DNA of 12,721 nt from an uncultured Prevotella sp. GTDB lineage: Bacteria > Bacteroidota > Bacteroidia > Bacteroidales > Bacteroidaceae. The notes beneath the pieces were generated by a model. The model saw nothing but the letters and a program-made list of their open reading frames with translations, had not been told where the DNA came from and did no database searches. Position 1 is the first letter of the stretch. Every line of letters starts with the position of its first letter. Shown here piece by piece: positions 1 to 6,482 of the stretch. Location of the stretch: positions 1-12,721 of the forward strand of contig CAMYZK010000037.1 of NCBI GenBank assembly GCA_947303825.1. Reading direction: 5' to 3'. The position numbers and the translations under genes were made by a program.

Positions 1-54
1 GCCTGTGTTGGCCAGTGCCAACGCGAATAGTCCTTTAGGTTGATTCTCGAACAT
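1..54 (-). CDS. Start of a POT/PTR-family peptide transporter (5' fragment, runs off the left edge)
   Basis: Reading leftward from an ATG at 54-52, the frame is open to the window edge and gives MFENQPKGLFALALANTG (18 residues). From memory this resembles the N-terminus of Bacteroidales proton-coupled di-/tripeptide transporters of the major facilitator superfamily, whose opening runs roughly 'QPKGL..LALAN.GERFG'. Such proteins import small peptides across the inner membrane. The ATG lies one base after the TAA of the PorT-like gene, so the two are almost certainly co-transcribed and probably translationally coupled. Only the N-terminus is visible, so no transport motif can be checked. Identification rests on 18 residues. 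Confidence 0.65.
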   Translation of the reverse strand, partial: MFENQPKGLFALALANTG

Positions 55-55
55 A

Positions 56-826
56 TTATTTTATTTTTGAGTTTGTTGTTGTTGCCATGTCGAAAAGGTA
101 GCTCAGCTTGATGACGATGTTTGAAAAGTTGGAGCGTGCAAAGTAGTCACGCTTGGTGTCGCCGTAGATGTTGCCAAGGCCATAGTAGTAACGGCCTTCG
201 AGCATGAAGTGCCCCAGCCGTGGATGTGAGAACTCAATGCCCAGGCCGGCGGCGATGCCATAGTCTAGCTTGTGCTCAACGGCCATGGTGTCTTGTGCCA
301 CTACGCCTGATGTGCGGCCGGAGCCGTCGCTATATACCGGTGTGCGGTGTGCCCAGTCGAAATTCATCTTTGTACGCTCTCCGAGGTAATAGCCTATCTG
401 TGGGCCTACCTGAAAGAAAGCCTGTACTCCCTTTCGCTCACGCCCCCAGCCCAGACGGGCAAAGACAGGTAACTGCAGGTAGTCTATGTCGCGCTGGTAT
501 TCTTCGGGCAGACCGGTAAGGGCATTGACCACAGGCTTGTCCTCAGGCGTGAGTATACTCTCCTTCCATCCTATGCGCGAGTAGTTCAGCTCAGCAGCAA
601 TGGCACAGATGGTGTTGAAATATTTCTCACTGGTGTATCTGAACGACAGTCCGGCCGTGAACCCGGGATGCATGCCTTGGGGCACCTTCGGTACAAAGGC
701 GATGTTGCTAAGCACAAAACCTGAATTGATGCCTACTGCCATCTCGCTGCGGTGTTCACCCACTTGTGCATGAAGCCCGACGGCCAATAGGCAGGTCAAT
801 ATAAATATGAGAAGACAACGTTTCAT
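56..826 (-). CDS. PorT-like outer membrane beta-barrel protein
   Basis: This 256-residue protein has a signal peptide at residues 1-20 (MKRC start, hydrophobic LLIFILTCLLAVGL core, cleavage likely at HA|Q). The rest alternates aromatic and hydrophobic strands with polar turns and glycines (GFTAGLSFRY, FQVGPQIGYYLG, MLEGRYYYGLGNIY, IVIKLSYLF), typical of a small outer membrane barrel of the PorT/'OMP beta-brl' group. It is the second gene of an operon, 19 bp after the LysM protein and one base before the peptide transporter gene. PorT of Porphyromonas is a type IX secretion component, but the family is broad. No other T9SS gene is in the window, so a T9SS role is not supported. The specific function is unknown. 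Confidence 0.8.
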   Translation of the reverse strand: MKRCLLIFILTCLLAVGLHAQVGEHRSEMAVGINSGFVLSNIAFVPKVPQGMHPGFTAGLSFRYTSEKYFNTICAIAAELNYSRIGWKESILTPEDKPVVNALTGLPEEYQRDIDYLQLPVFARLGWGRERKGVQAFFQVGPQIGYYLGERTKMNFDWAHRTPVYSDGSGRTSGVVAQDTMAVEHKLDYGIAAGLGIEFSHPRLGHFMLEGRYYYGLGNIYGDTKRDYFARSNFSNIVIKLSYLFDMATTTNSKIK

Positions 827-845
827 TCTGCTTGATTCTGGCCTC

Positions 846-2177
846 CTAGTAATTAATTGTATCTATCATGCCATTGGGCTTGAAGTGCACAAAGATGTAT
901 GCCTTGTTCTTGCGGCCTCCATTCTTCCCTGTCTTCTGAAACTTGAGTGGAGCTTGTATGGGCTTATAGCCGAACCGTCCCTCTGCACCGTCAAAAGAGC
1001 TGCCATACTTGTGCAACCCGCGCAGGAAGAACAGGGCATGGTCGAAGCCGGTGAATGCCAGAGGAGGGGAGTAAGCATACATAGAGCTGTTGAAATTGCT
1101 CCGGTATTTCTGTTCCATTATGCGTGACTGTGCAGGCGACAGACCATAGTAATGAGGTGTCGGGATATACACGTCGTACTTGTGGAAGGCATTGCTTTTT
1201 GTGGCAGCATGCTCCAGCCACTCGGTGTAGCCGAAGACGGATATTTTTACACTGGGTTTTAGCTCATAGACTCTTTTAAGTCGGGCAAAGATGGCATCTA
1301 TGTCGCTTGTCCTGGCTGTATTGAGCACTACTACGTTGGGATTCTGTGTGCTGAAGGCACTGGCAAAGGAGTTGTCGGGTGAGGCCATGCTGGTGATGCT
1401 GTACTTTGACTTTCGCTTCTCCAGATCTTTTCTTAGGACAGCCGTGAAAGCCCCTTTCTTACTGTCAGGGTCTGAGCAGTCTACAATCACCGTATGGTAA
1501 CCCTTGAACCAGTCTGTAAAACGGCGGCTCGTAATCTCGTTAAGCTCCTCGGGGTTTTGCCATATCTGGAAGATGTTTGGATTGGTTTCCAGTTGTGGAG
1601 CAGTGATAGAGAAGGGTATGACCAGCATTATGCCATGTTGGGAGCAGAAGGCTGACAGCTGTTCCATCTGCTTGGAGTAAAGCGGTCCGAAGATGATGTC
1701 GCATCTGGCGGCAGCCGATGTAGAAAGTACTCCGGAGAGGTCGGAGTCGGGTGGGGTGTTCCATGCATAGATGTCAACAGAGATGCCTTCGCTGCGCATA
1801 CTGTCACAGGCCATGAGCAGCCCCCGGTAGTATTCCACCATGCGGCGCCCTTCGCCGTTGTTGTTGTGCAAGGGAAGCATCACCCCCATCCTTATGGTGC
1901 GTTGACGCACGTCGTCGCCTGGCTTTGCAGTGCTTTTGCTGCTGTCGTCGACAATGGGAATGTTAATCTTCTTACCCACCTTCAAGACATAGCCGGCACT
2001 CTCCATGCCAGGATTGGCCTGCCGGAGGTCCGACTCGCTGATGCCATACGAATGGGCTATGCCATATATGGTCTCGTGCTTCTTTACCTTGTGTGTCTTT
2101 ACTTTTTGTGCATGGACCGTGGTGGCTGCCATAAGGCAGAAGACAGCCATGCAGAGATATGTCAGTACTCGTTTCAT
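846..2177 (-). CDS. LysM domain plus periplasmic-binding-protein-like domain, exported
   Basis: The 443-residue product starts with a signal peptide (residues 1-23, cleavage likely at VHA|Q). A LysM module follows at about 28-75 (HKVKKHETIYGIAHSYGIS, then the NPG...L.VGKKINIP ending), which in this family binds peptidoglycan. After a polar linker, residues about 92-443 read like a type-I periplasmic binding fold (RTIRMGVMLPL, DIIFGPLYSKQ, IMLVIPFS, NVVVLNT, ISVFGYTEW), the fold of branched-chain amino acid binding proteins. No ABC permease or ATPase genes are nearby, so solute uptake is not indicated. The protein is more likely an envelope or cell-wall factor held on peptidoglycan. It is first gene of an operon with the PorT-like barrel and the peptide transporter. 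The exact role is unknown. Confidence 0.85.
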   Translation of the reverse strand: MKRVLTYLCMAVFCLMAATTVHAQKVKTHKVKKHETIYGIAHSYGISESDLRQANPGMESAGYVLKVGKKINIPIVDDSSKSTAKPGDDVRQRTIRMGVMLPLHNNNGEGRRMVEYYRGLLMACDSMRSEGISVDIYAWNTPPDSDLSGVLSTSAAARCDIIFGPLYSKQMEQLSAFCSQHGIMLVIPFSITAPQLETNPNIFQIWQNPEELNEITSRRFTDWFKGYHTVIVDCSDPDSKKGAFTAVLRKDLEKRKSKYSITSMASPDNSFASAFSTQNPNVVVLNTARTSDIDAIFARLKRVYELKPSVKISVFGYTEWLEHAATKSNAFHKYDVYIPTPHYYGLSPAQSRIMEQKYRSNFNSSMYAYSPPLAFTGFDHALFFLRGLHKYGSSFDGAEGRFGYKPIQAPLKFQKTGKNGGRKNKAYIFVHFKPNGMIDTINY

Positions 2178-2201
2178 TTCTGTATTTTCAGATTTCGCCT
2201 A

Positions 2202-2209
2202 CAAAAGTA
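2202..2209 (-). promoter_or_regulatory. -7 promoter element for the LysM/PorT/transporter operon
   Basis: The minus strand reads TACTTTTG here, matching the Bacteroidetes -7 consensus TAnnTTTG. It lies 24 bp before the ATG at 2177, giving a leader of about 20 nt. Only a weak -33 candidate (TTTC, 2231-2228) is present. A poly-T run on the minus strand (2219-2211) separates the two. Confidence 0.5.
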
Positions 2210-2322
2210 CAAAAAAAAAGTAAACCAGAAAGCTATTGTGTGATTTATTTTTATTTGAGAAGGTAAAGAAGAGTCTGACCCCCGGAACTCCTGCACTCCT
2301 GAAACGCCATGAATAGCCCAAG

Positions 2323-4545
2323 CTAGAAAGGCATTCCCACGGCAAAGTGGAATGCGTAGTCGCGGCTGAAGTTGTGGTGCAGAATGGGGTAGTGCTTGTC
2401 CTCTCCTTGCTCAAAGGCTGGATTGATGGCCTTCATTCCCAGGTCGAAGCGCAGGATGAAGTAGCCCAGGTTGAAGCGCATGCCGAGTCCGTAGCTCACG
2501 GCAAGCTGGCTTGGCAGGTCTTTTAGCGAGAACTTCCCTCCCGGCTGTATGTCGTAGTCTCTCAGCGTCCAGATGTTGCCAGCGTCGATGAAGGCTGCTC
2601 CGTAGAGTTTCCAGAAGAGGTGGGTGCGGTATTCTGCATTCAGGTCAAGTTTCATGTCACCGGTCTGGTTTATGAAGTTTATTCGTCCGTCACGTTCCTT
2701 GTACTTTCCTTGTCCCTGCGAGCGCTCGCTCCATCCGCTGACGCTGTTGGCACCTCCGGCTAAGTATCTTTTCTCAAAGGGCAGTATGCTGGAGTTGCCG
2801 TATGGATAGGCAATGCCCAGGCCGATGTGTAGCACTACCTGGTTTTGTCTGTCTATGTCGATCGACCTCACCACATCGATGTCGGCCTTCACATACTGGG
2901 CAAAGGCGATGTTGAACAGGCGGTAGTGTCCCTGGTTGTCTTTTTCGGCACTCGTCAGCTTCGCTCCTGCCGAGAGCAGGTTTCCCGAAGTCTCAATGTT
3001 TGACTTCACAGCCAGCGGCCCTTTGGCGTAGGTATATCCGAATCCGAGTTTTGTTATGAACAGGTCTTCGTGGTTATATCTCAGGATGGCGTTTCTGGAA
3101 GTCTCGTTGTCCAGGTATTCCTGGCGGAAAGTCTGCGATATCCACGGCATGAACACGTAGTCCAGGTCGAAGAGGTCTAGCTGGTATCTGTCATGACGTC
3201 CGGGCTTGTTCCAGCGGTATCTCCAGATGGCCGACACCACCCTTCTGTGGAATTCGGGCCTGTCTTGCAGGTTGTAGGCTAGCGACACCTCGCTTGTGGC
3301 ATTGAGTTGTCGGCGCATATCATGGCTGATGAAGGGGAAGATGAACCTTGGGAACTGTAGGCGTGTCTCCATGGAGTACTCTGTGAAGTCCTGGCCTGAG
3401 TAACCCTCAAGTCCCCTTATCGACTCGTATGCACCTCTCAGCTCCACGCTGAGCACTTCGCTTCCCCTGAACATGTTGCGGTTCTGATAGGTGAGCGAAG
3501 CGGCTGCCCCCAGGTCTCCAGCCGTATTGGTTCCCTCGGGTTGGAAGCTGATGGTCGATGGCTTGTTGGTCTGTATCTGGATGTCGCAGTCGAGCAGAGG
3601 CTCTTGCCCCACTTGAGTGAGTGATATATTGGTGTACTTCACCGCCTGTAGTCGTCCGAAGTGATTGTAGGTGTTTTTCAGGCCCGTAGCAGAGTAGGGC
3701 TCACCTTCGGCTATGTGTGTGCACTCGTTGAGCACCTGTGGTCGCAGCCTGATACGCTTGTCGGTAGGGTCGCCGCTGGCATAGTTCACTTTCCGCATCA
3801 CATATCGGGTATGCAGGGTATCAGGGCGGTTGTTCGGCCTGAAGGGTGACAGGTTGAGTGTGAGGTCAATGAGGGGAGAACCGGCAGCGGTGTCGGCCTG
3901 ATAGGTGATGAACTCCTTGTGGAATCGGTAATAGCCGCTGTCTGTAAGCAGTGCCGTTATGCGTTTGCGCTCGGCATCAAGCAGGCTGGCATCGAACCGC
4001 ATTCCGTTGTGTAGCAGTCGCTGTGTGCTGTCTGAGTGCTGTAGTAGCCTGGCTATACACGAGTCGGCTATCTCATACTTAATGCTATGCATGAAGTATG
4101 GCTGTCCCGGCAATAGTATGTAGGTCACGTCAGTCTTCTTTCCACGATGCCTTACATCGCATACCACTTCGGCCTGTAGGAAACCCTCATTGCGCAACTG
4201 TTGGCACAAGTCCGAACATGACAGCGATGCCTTTACCGAGTCGTAGATGACAGGTGCCTCGCCCAATCCGCGAAGGAAACGGTTCACCCACTTTGTGTTG
4301 TCGTTACCGGAGAGTGAATAGGTGTACAGGGGCAGCCGTATGGCCGAGAACCACTTGGAGTTGGGACGCTGCCTTACGTAGCTGCGCAGTGCTGCGGCGT
4401 TTACCATGGGATATTCGCCTTCTGTCTTTACCTTTACCGAGTTGAGAAGTGTCTGCCCTTCGGGTACGTATCGCGTGGAAGAGCACGACGCCAATAAAGA
4501 CACCGTACTCAGCACACTGACAACGATACGTAGCAATCTGTACAT
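2323..4545 (-). CDS. tamL: TamL-like Omp85 lipoprotein (BamA/TamA family outer membrane assembly factor)
   Basis: A 740-residue Omp85-superfamily protein. The N-terminus is a lipoprotein signal with lipobox L18-A19-S20-C21, followed by STRYVPEG, the usual opening of the Bacteroidetes lipoprotein variant TamL. Residues about 25-320 contain POTRA-like segments (for example LLNSVKVKTEG, YFMHSIKYEI). From about 340 onward a 16-strand-type barrel continues to a terminal beta-signal ending in MPF. The family inserts or assembles outer membrane proteins, often together with TamB, but no tamB is in the window. The lid-loop motif normally written VRGW reads V602-S603-G604-W605 here, so the conserved arginine is missing. 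ATG 4545 is chosen because it gives a proper signal peptide. A TTG 12 bp upstream lies inside the promoter -7 box. Confidence 0.88.
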   Translation of the reverse strand: MYRLLRIVVSVLSTVSLLASCSSTRYVPEGQTLLNSVKVKTEGEYPMVNAAALRSYVRQRPNSKWFSAIRLPLYTYSLSGNDNTKWVNRFLRGLGEAPVIYDSVKASLSCSDLCQQLRNEGFLQAEVVCDVRHRGKKTDVTYILLPGQPYFMHSIKYEIADSCIARLLQHSDSTQRLLHNGMRFDASLLDAERKRITALLTDSGYYRFHKEFITYQADTAAGSPLIDLTLNLSPFRPNNRPDTLHTRYVMRKVNYASGDPTDKRIRLRPQVLNECTHIAEGEPYSATGLKNTYNHFGRLQAVKYTNISLTQVGQEPLLDCDIQIQTNKPSTISFQPEGTNTAGDLGAAASLTYQNRNMFRGSEVLSVELRGAYESIRGLEGYSGQDFTEYSMETRLQFPRFIFPFISHDMRRQLNATSEVSLAYNLQDRPEFHRRVVSAIWRYRWNKPGRHDRYQLDLFDLDYVFMPWISQTFRQEYLDNETSRNAILRYNHEDLFITKLGFGYTYAKGPLAVKSNIETSGNLLSAGAKLTSAEKDNQGHYRLFNIAFAQYVKADIDVVRSIDIDRQNQVVLHIGLGIAYPYGNSSILPFEKRYLAGGANSVSGWSERSQGQGKYKERDGRINFINQTGDMKLDLNAEYRTHLFWKLYGAAFIDAGNIWTLRDYDIQPGGKFSLKDLPSQLAVSYGLGMRFNLGYFILRFDLGMKAINPAFEQGEDKHYPILHHNFSRDYAFHFAVGMPF

Positions 4546-4554
4546 AATGTGTTG

Positions 4555-4562
4555 CAAAGTTA
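4555..4562 (-). promoter_or_regulatory. -7 promoter element for tamL
   Basis: The minus strand reads TAACTTTG, a full match to TAnnTTTG, ending only 10 bases before the tamL ATG at 4545. If the usual spacing holds, the mRNA leader is only about 5-8 nt. No convincing -33 TTTG is visible upstream. Confidence 0.5.
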
Positions 4563-4585
4563 CACAATTAAGATAATAAGTAGTT

Positions 4586-4634
4586 AGGTTTTAACTCCTT
4601 TTAACGTGTAAAAAACCTGTAACTCCGTTAAAAG
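4586..4634. promoter_or_regulatory. Repeat cluster between divergent promoters, candidate operator for the LacI-type regulator
   Basis: Several short repeats overlap. CTTTTAACG (4598-4606) and CGTTAAAAG (4626-4634) form a perfect 9-bp inverted repeat. AGGTTTT (4586-4592) and AAAACCT (4612-4618) form another. TAACTCC occurs directly repeated at 4592-4598 and 4620-4626, and TTTTAAC at 4589-4595 and 4599-4605. The cluster lies just upstream of both promoters, next to a gene for a DNA-binding repressor, where an autoregulatory operator is expected. No single classic LacI-type palindrome stands out, so operator function is inference. Confidence 0.4.
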
Positions 4635-4637
4635 ATG

Positions 4638-4645
4638 TAACTTTG
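4638..4645 (+). promoter_or_regulatory. -7 promoter element for the lacI-type/truA/EamA operon
   Basis: TAACTTTG matches TAnnTTTG and ends 23 bases before the ATG at 4669, giving a leader of about 18-20 nt. No clear -33 element is present at the normal distance, where the repeat cluster sits instead. A weak -33 fits a promoter controlled by a bound protein. Confidence 0.55.
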
Positions 4646-4668
4646 CACGCGTAAAAAGATTGTTTTCT

Positions 4669-5739
4669 ATGGCATTTGATAAAATCAGGATTAAGGACAT
4701 TGCGCTAAGGGCCGGTGTGAGCGTAGGTACCGTTGACCGAGTGCTGCACAAGCGTCCTAATGTTTCTAAGGCCGCACTTGAGAAAGTGGAGCAAGCCTTA
4801 GACGAGATGGACTACGAGCCAAATGTATATGCTTCGGCTCTGGCCTACAACAAAGACTATACATTTGTGTGTATTATCCCTCAGCATGAGAGCGAGGCTT
4901 ACTGGGAGGAAATAGAAGAGGGTGTTAACGAGGCCACGAAGCGAAGGCGAGACTTTCATATAAGCCTGCGCATCCTCTACTACGAGCGTTTTAACGGCGA
5001 CTCTTTCATGCAGGCCACTTCTCAGTGCATCGATGCCTCGCCCGATGGGGTTATTGTGGTGCCGGCAAAGCTGGAGCTTACCCGTGACTTCACCGAACAT
5101 CTGGCGGCCCTTCAGATACCGTTCATCCTGCTAGACTCGTATCTGCCCGACCTCAAGCCCTTGGCCTTCTTCGGGCAGGACTCTTTCCAGAGCGGATATT
5201 TTGCTGCCCGCATGCTGATGCTCCTTGCCTCGAAAGAGCAGGAGATCATGCTGATGAAGCAGCTGAAGGACGGACATATAGGGTCGAAGCAGCAGAACAA
5301 CCGTGAGACGGGCTTCCGTCACTACATGCGTGACCATTTTCCTGAGATTGCCATTACCGAAGTAAACCTTCCGCTAGGTGGAACAAGGGAGGAGTTCGAC
5401 AGAATACTCGAGGAGTTCTTTACCACACATCCACATGTTCACCATTGCATCACTTTCAATTCCAAGGCACACCTCGTTGGACAGTTCCTGCTGCGCACCA
5501 ACAGGCGTCAGGTGCAGATTATGGGCTACGACATGGTGCCGAAAAATGCTGAATGTGTAAGGCAGGGCAGTATATCGTTTCTCATAGCGCAGCATGCCTT
5601 CATGCAGGGATTCTCGTGTATTGAGACGCTCTTCCAGGCCATCGTCCTAAAAAAGGAGGTGACACCTGTCAACTATATGCCCATAGAGCTCCTCACCCGT
5701 GAGAACATTGAGTTCTACACCAGGACCAACATAGGCTGA
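4669..5739 (+). CDS. LacI/GalR-family transcriptional regulator with sugar-binding-type ligand domain
   Basis: The 356-residue protein begins with a LacI-type helix-turn-helix (residues 8-27, IKDIALRAGVSVGTVDRVLH) and continues to a hinge region (YEPNVYASAL). A periplasmic-binding-like ligand domain follows (TFVCIIPQ, DGVIVVPAK, PFILLDSY, FFGQDSFQSGYFAA, IMGYDMVPKN). Position 23 in the recognition helix is Asp, where LacI has Ser (TVDRV against TVSRV). ATG 4669 is preferred over the in-frame TTG at 4660, since it better fits the promoter spacing. The stop overlaps the truA start by one base. The effector is unknown. The divergent repeat cluster upstream suggests autoregulation and perhaps control of tamL. 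Confidence 0.88.
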   Translation: MAFDKIRIKDIALRAGVSVGTVDRVLHKRPNVSKAALEKVEQALDEMDYEPNVYASALAYNKDYTFVCIIPQHESEAYWEEIEEGVNEATKRRRDFHISLRILYYERFNGDSFMQATSQCIDASPDGVIVVPAKLELTRDFTEHLAALQIPFILLDSYLPDLKPLAFFGQDSFQSGYFAARMLMLLASKEQEIMLMKQLKDGHIGSKQQNNRETGFRHYMRDHFPEIAITEVNLPLGGTREEFDRILEEFFTTHPHVHHCITFNSKAHLVGQFLLRTNRRQVQIMGYDMVPKNAECVRQGSISFLIAQHAFMQGFSCIETLFQAIVLKKEVTPVNYMPIELLTRENIEFYTRTNIG

Positions 5740-6482
5740 TGCGCTACTTCATTACTCTTAGTTACGACGGAACGCGCTATCACGGCTGGCAGATTCAGCC
5801 CAACGGCGACTCTGTCCAGGCAGAGATAGAACGTGCTTTGTCGCTCTTGCTCCGGCAGGAGGGTTTGCATGTCACTGGGGCTGGACGCACCGATGCGGGT
5901 GTGCATGCGCGAATGATGGTGGCTCACTTCGATGTAGGCCCGGAAAAGGCTGCTGCAATAGACTGCATGCAGCTGGCCTACAAGATGAACCGGCTGCTGC
6001 CACAGGACATTGCCGTGCAGCACATCAAAGCTGTCGCAGAGGATATGCATGCCAGGTTCTCGGCCACCTCGCGTACATATTTTTATTATATACACACTAC
6101 AAAGAACCCTTTTCTGAGACAGTATTCCTGCGAGATGCACTATTCCCTGGACTTTGCGCTGATGAACCGTGCTGCCGCCATACTCATGGAGTATGATGAC
6201 TTTGGAGCCTTCTGCAAGAGTCATGCCGACGTGAAGACTACGCTATGTCATGTCACAAGAGCGGAGTGGAATGTCGTGGCCGACGGACAGTGGGTGTTTG
6301 TCGTCACAGCCAACCGTTTTCTGCGCAACATGGTGCGCGCCGTAGTGGGAACACTGGTTGAAGTGGGGCGAGGGCGTCTGTCGATTGACGATTTCCGAAG
6401 GGTAATAGAGGGTAGACGACGTACTGATGCTGGTGAGTCGATGCCTGCCAATGCCCTCTTCCTGCAAAATATTACGTACTGA
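5739..6482 (+). CDS. truA: tRNA pseudouridine(38-40) synthase TruA
   Basis: At 247 residues this has the normal TruA length. It isomerises uridines 38, 39 and 40 of the anticodon stem-loop of many tRNAs in the cytoplasm. The signature GAGRTDAGVHA is intact, with catalytic Asp at residue 52. The family start (YDGTRYHGWQIQPNGDSVQ), the RFSATSRTYFYYI segment and the C-terminal NRFLRNMVRAVVGTLVEVGRG motif are all present. It starts within the stop codon of the LacI-type gene (TGATG) and its own stop overlaps the EamA start the same way. It is therefore translated as the middle gene of a coupled three-gene operon. The pairing with a sugar-type regulator is not explained by TruA's housekeeping role. 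Confidence 0.97.
   Translation: MRYFITLSYDGTRYHGWQIQPNGDSVQAEIERALSLLLRQEGLHVTGAGRTDAGVHARMMVAHFDVGPEKAAAIDCMQLAYKMNRLLPQDIAVQHIKAVAEDMHARFSATSRTYFYYIHTTKNPFLRQYSCEMHYSLDFALMNRAAAILMEYDDFGAFCKSHADVKTTLCHVTRAEWNVVADGQWVFVVTANRFLRNMVRAVVGTLVEVGRGRLSIDDFRRVIEGRRRTDAGESMPANALFLQNITY

Larger units (their letters stand above)
4553..4647. repeat. 12-bp perfect inverted repeat carrying two divergent -7 boxes
   Basis: TGCAAAGTTACA at 4553-4564 is the exact reverse complement of TGTAACTTTGCA at 4636-4647, with 71 bp between. Each arm contains a TAACTTTG -7 element, one for tamL (minus) and one for the LacI-type operon (plus). The match extends two bases beyond the promoter consensus on each side. Confidence 0.85.

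Noticed and set aside
56..826. Calling the PorT-like gene a type IX secretion component
   Set aside because: The barrel family is broad, no other T9SS gene is nearby, and the window's LRR protein lacks a recognisable T9SS C-terminal domain.
2240..2322. Terminator after tamL
   Set aside because: The repeated GGAGT/ACTCC stretches near 2272-2301 form only short imperfect pairs and are not followed by a T run on the minus strand.
4555..4557. TTG at 4557 as the tamL start
   Set aside because: It lies inside the -7 promoter box and would lengthen the signal peptide. ATG 4545 gives a standard lipoprotein signal.
5715..6224. 169-codon open frame antisense to the lacI-type/truA junction
   Set aside because: Lies opposite truA, which has its catalytic motif and full length. 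The antisense product has no recognisable pattern and no promoter.
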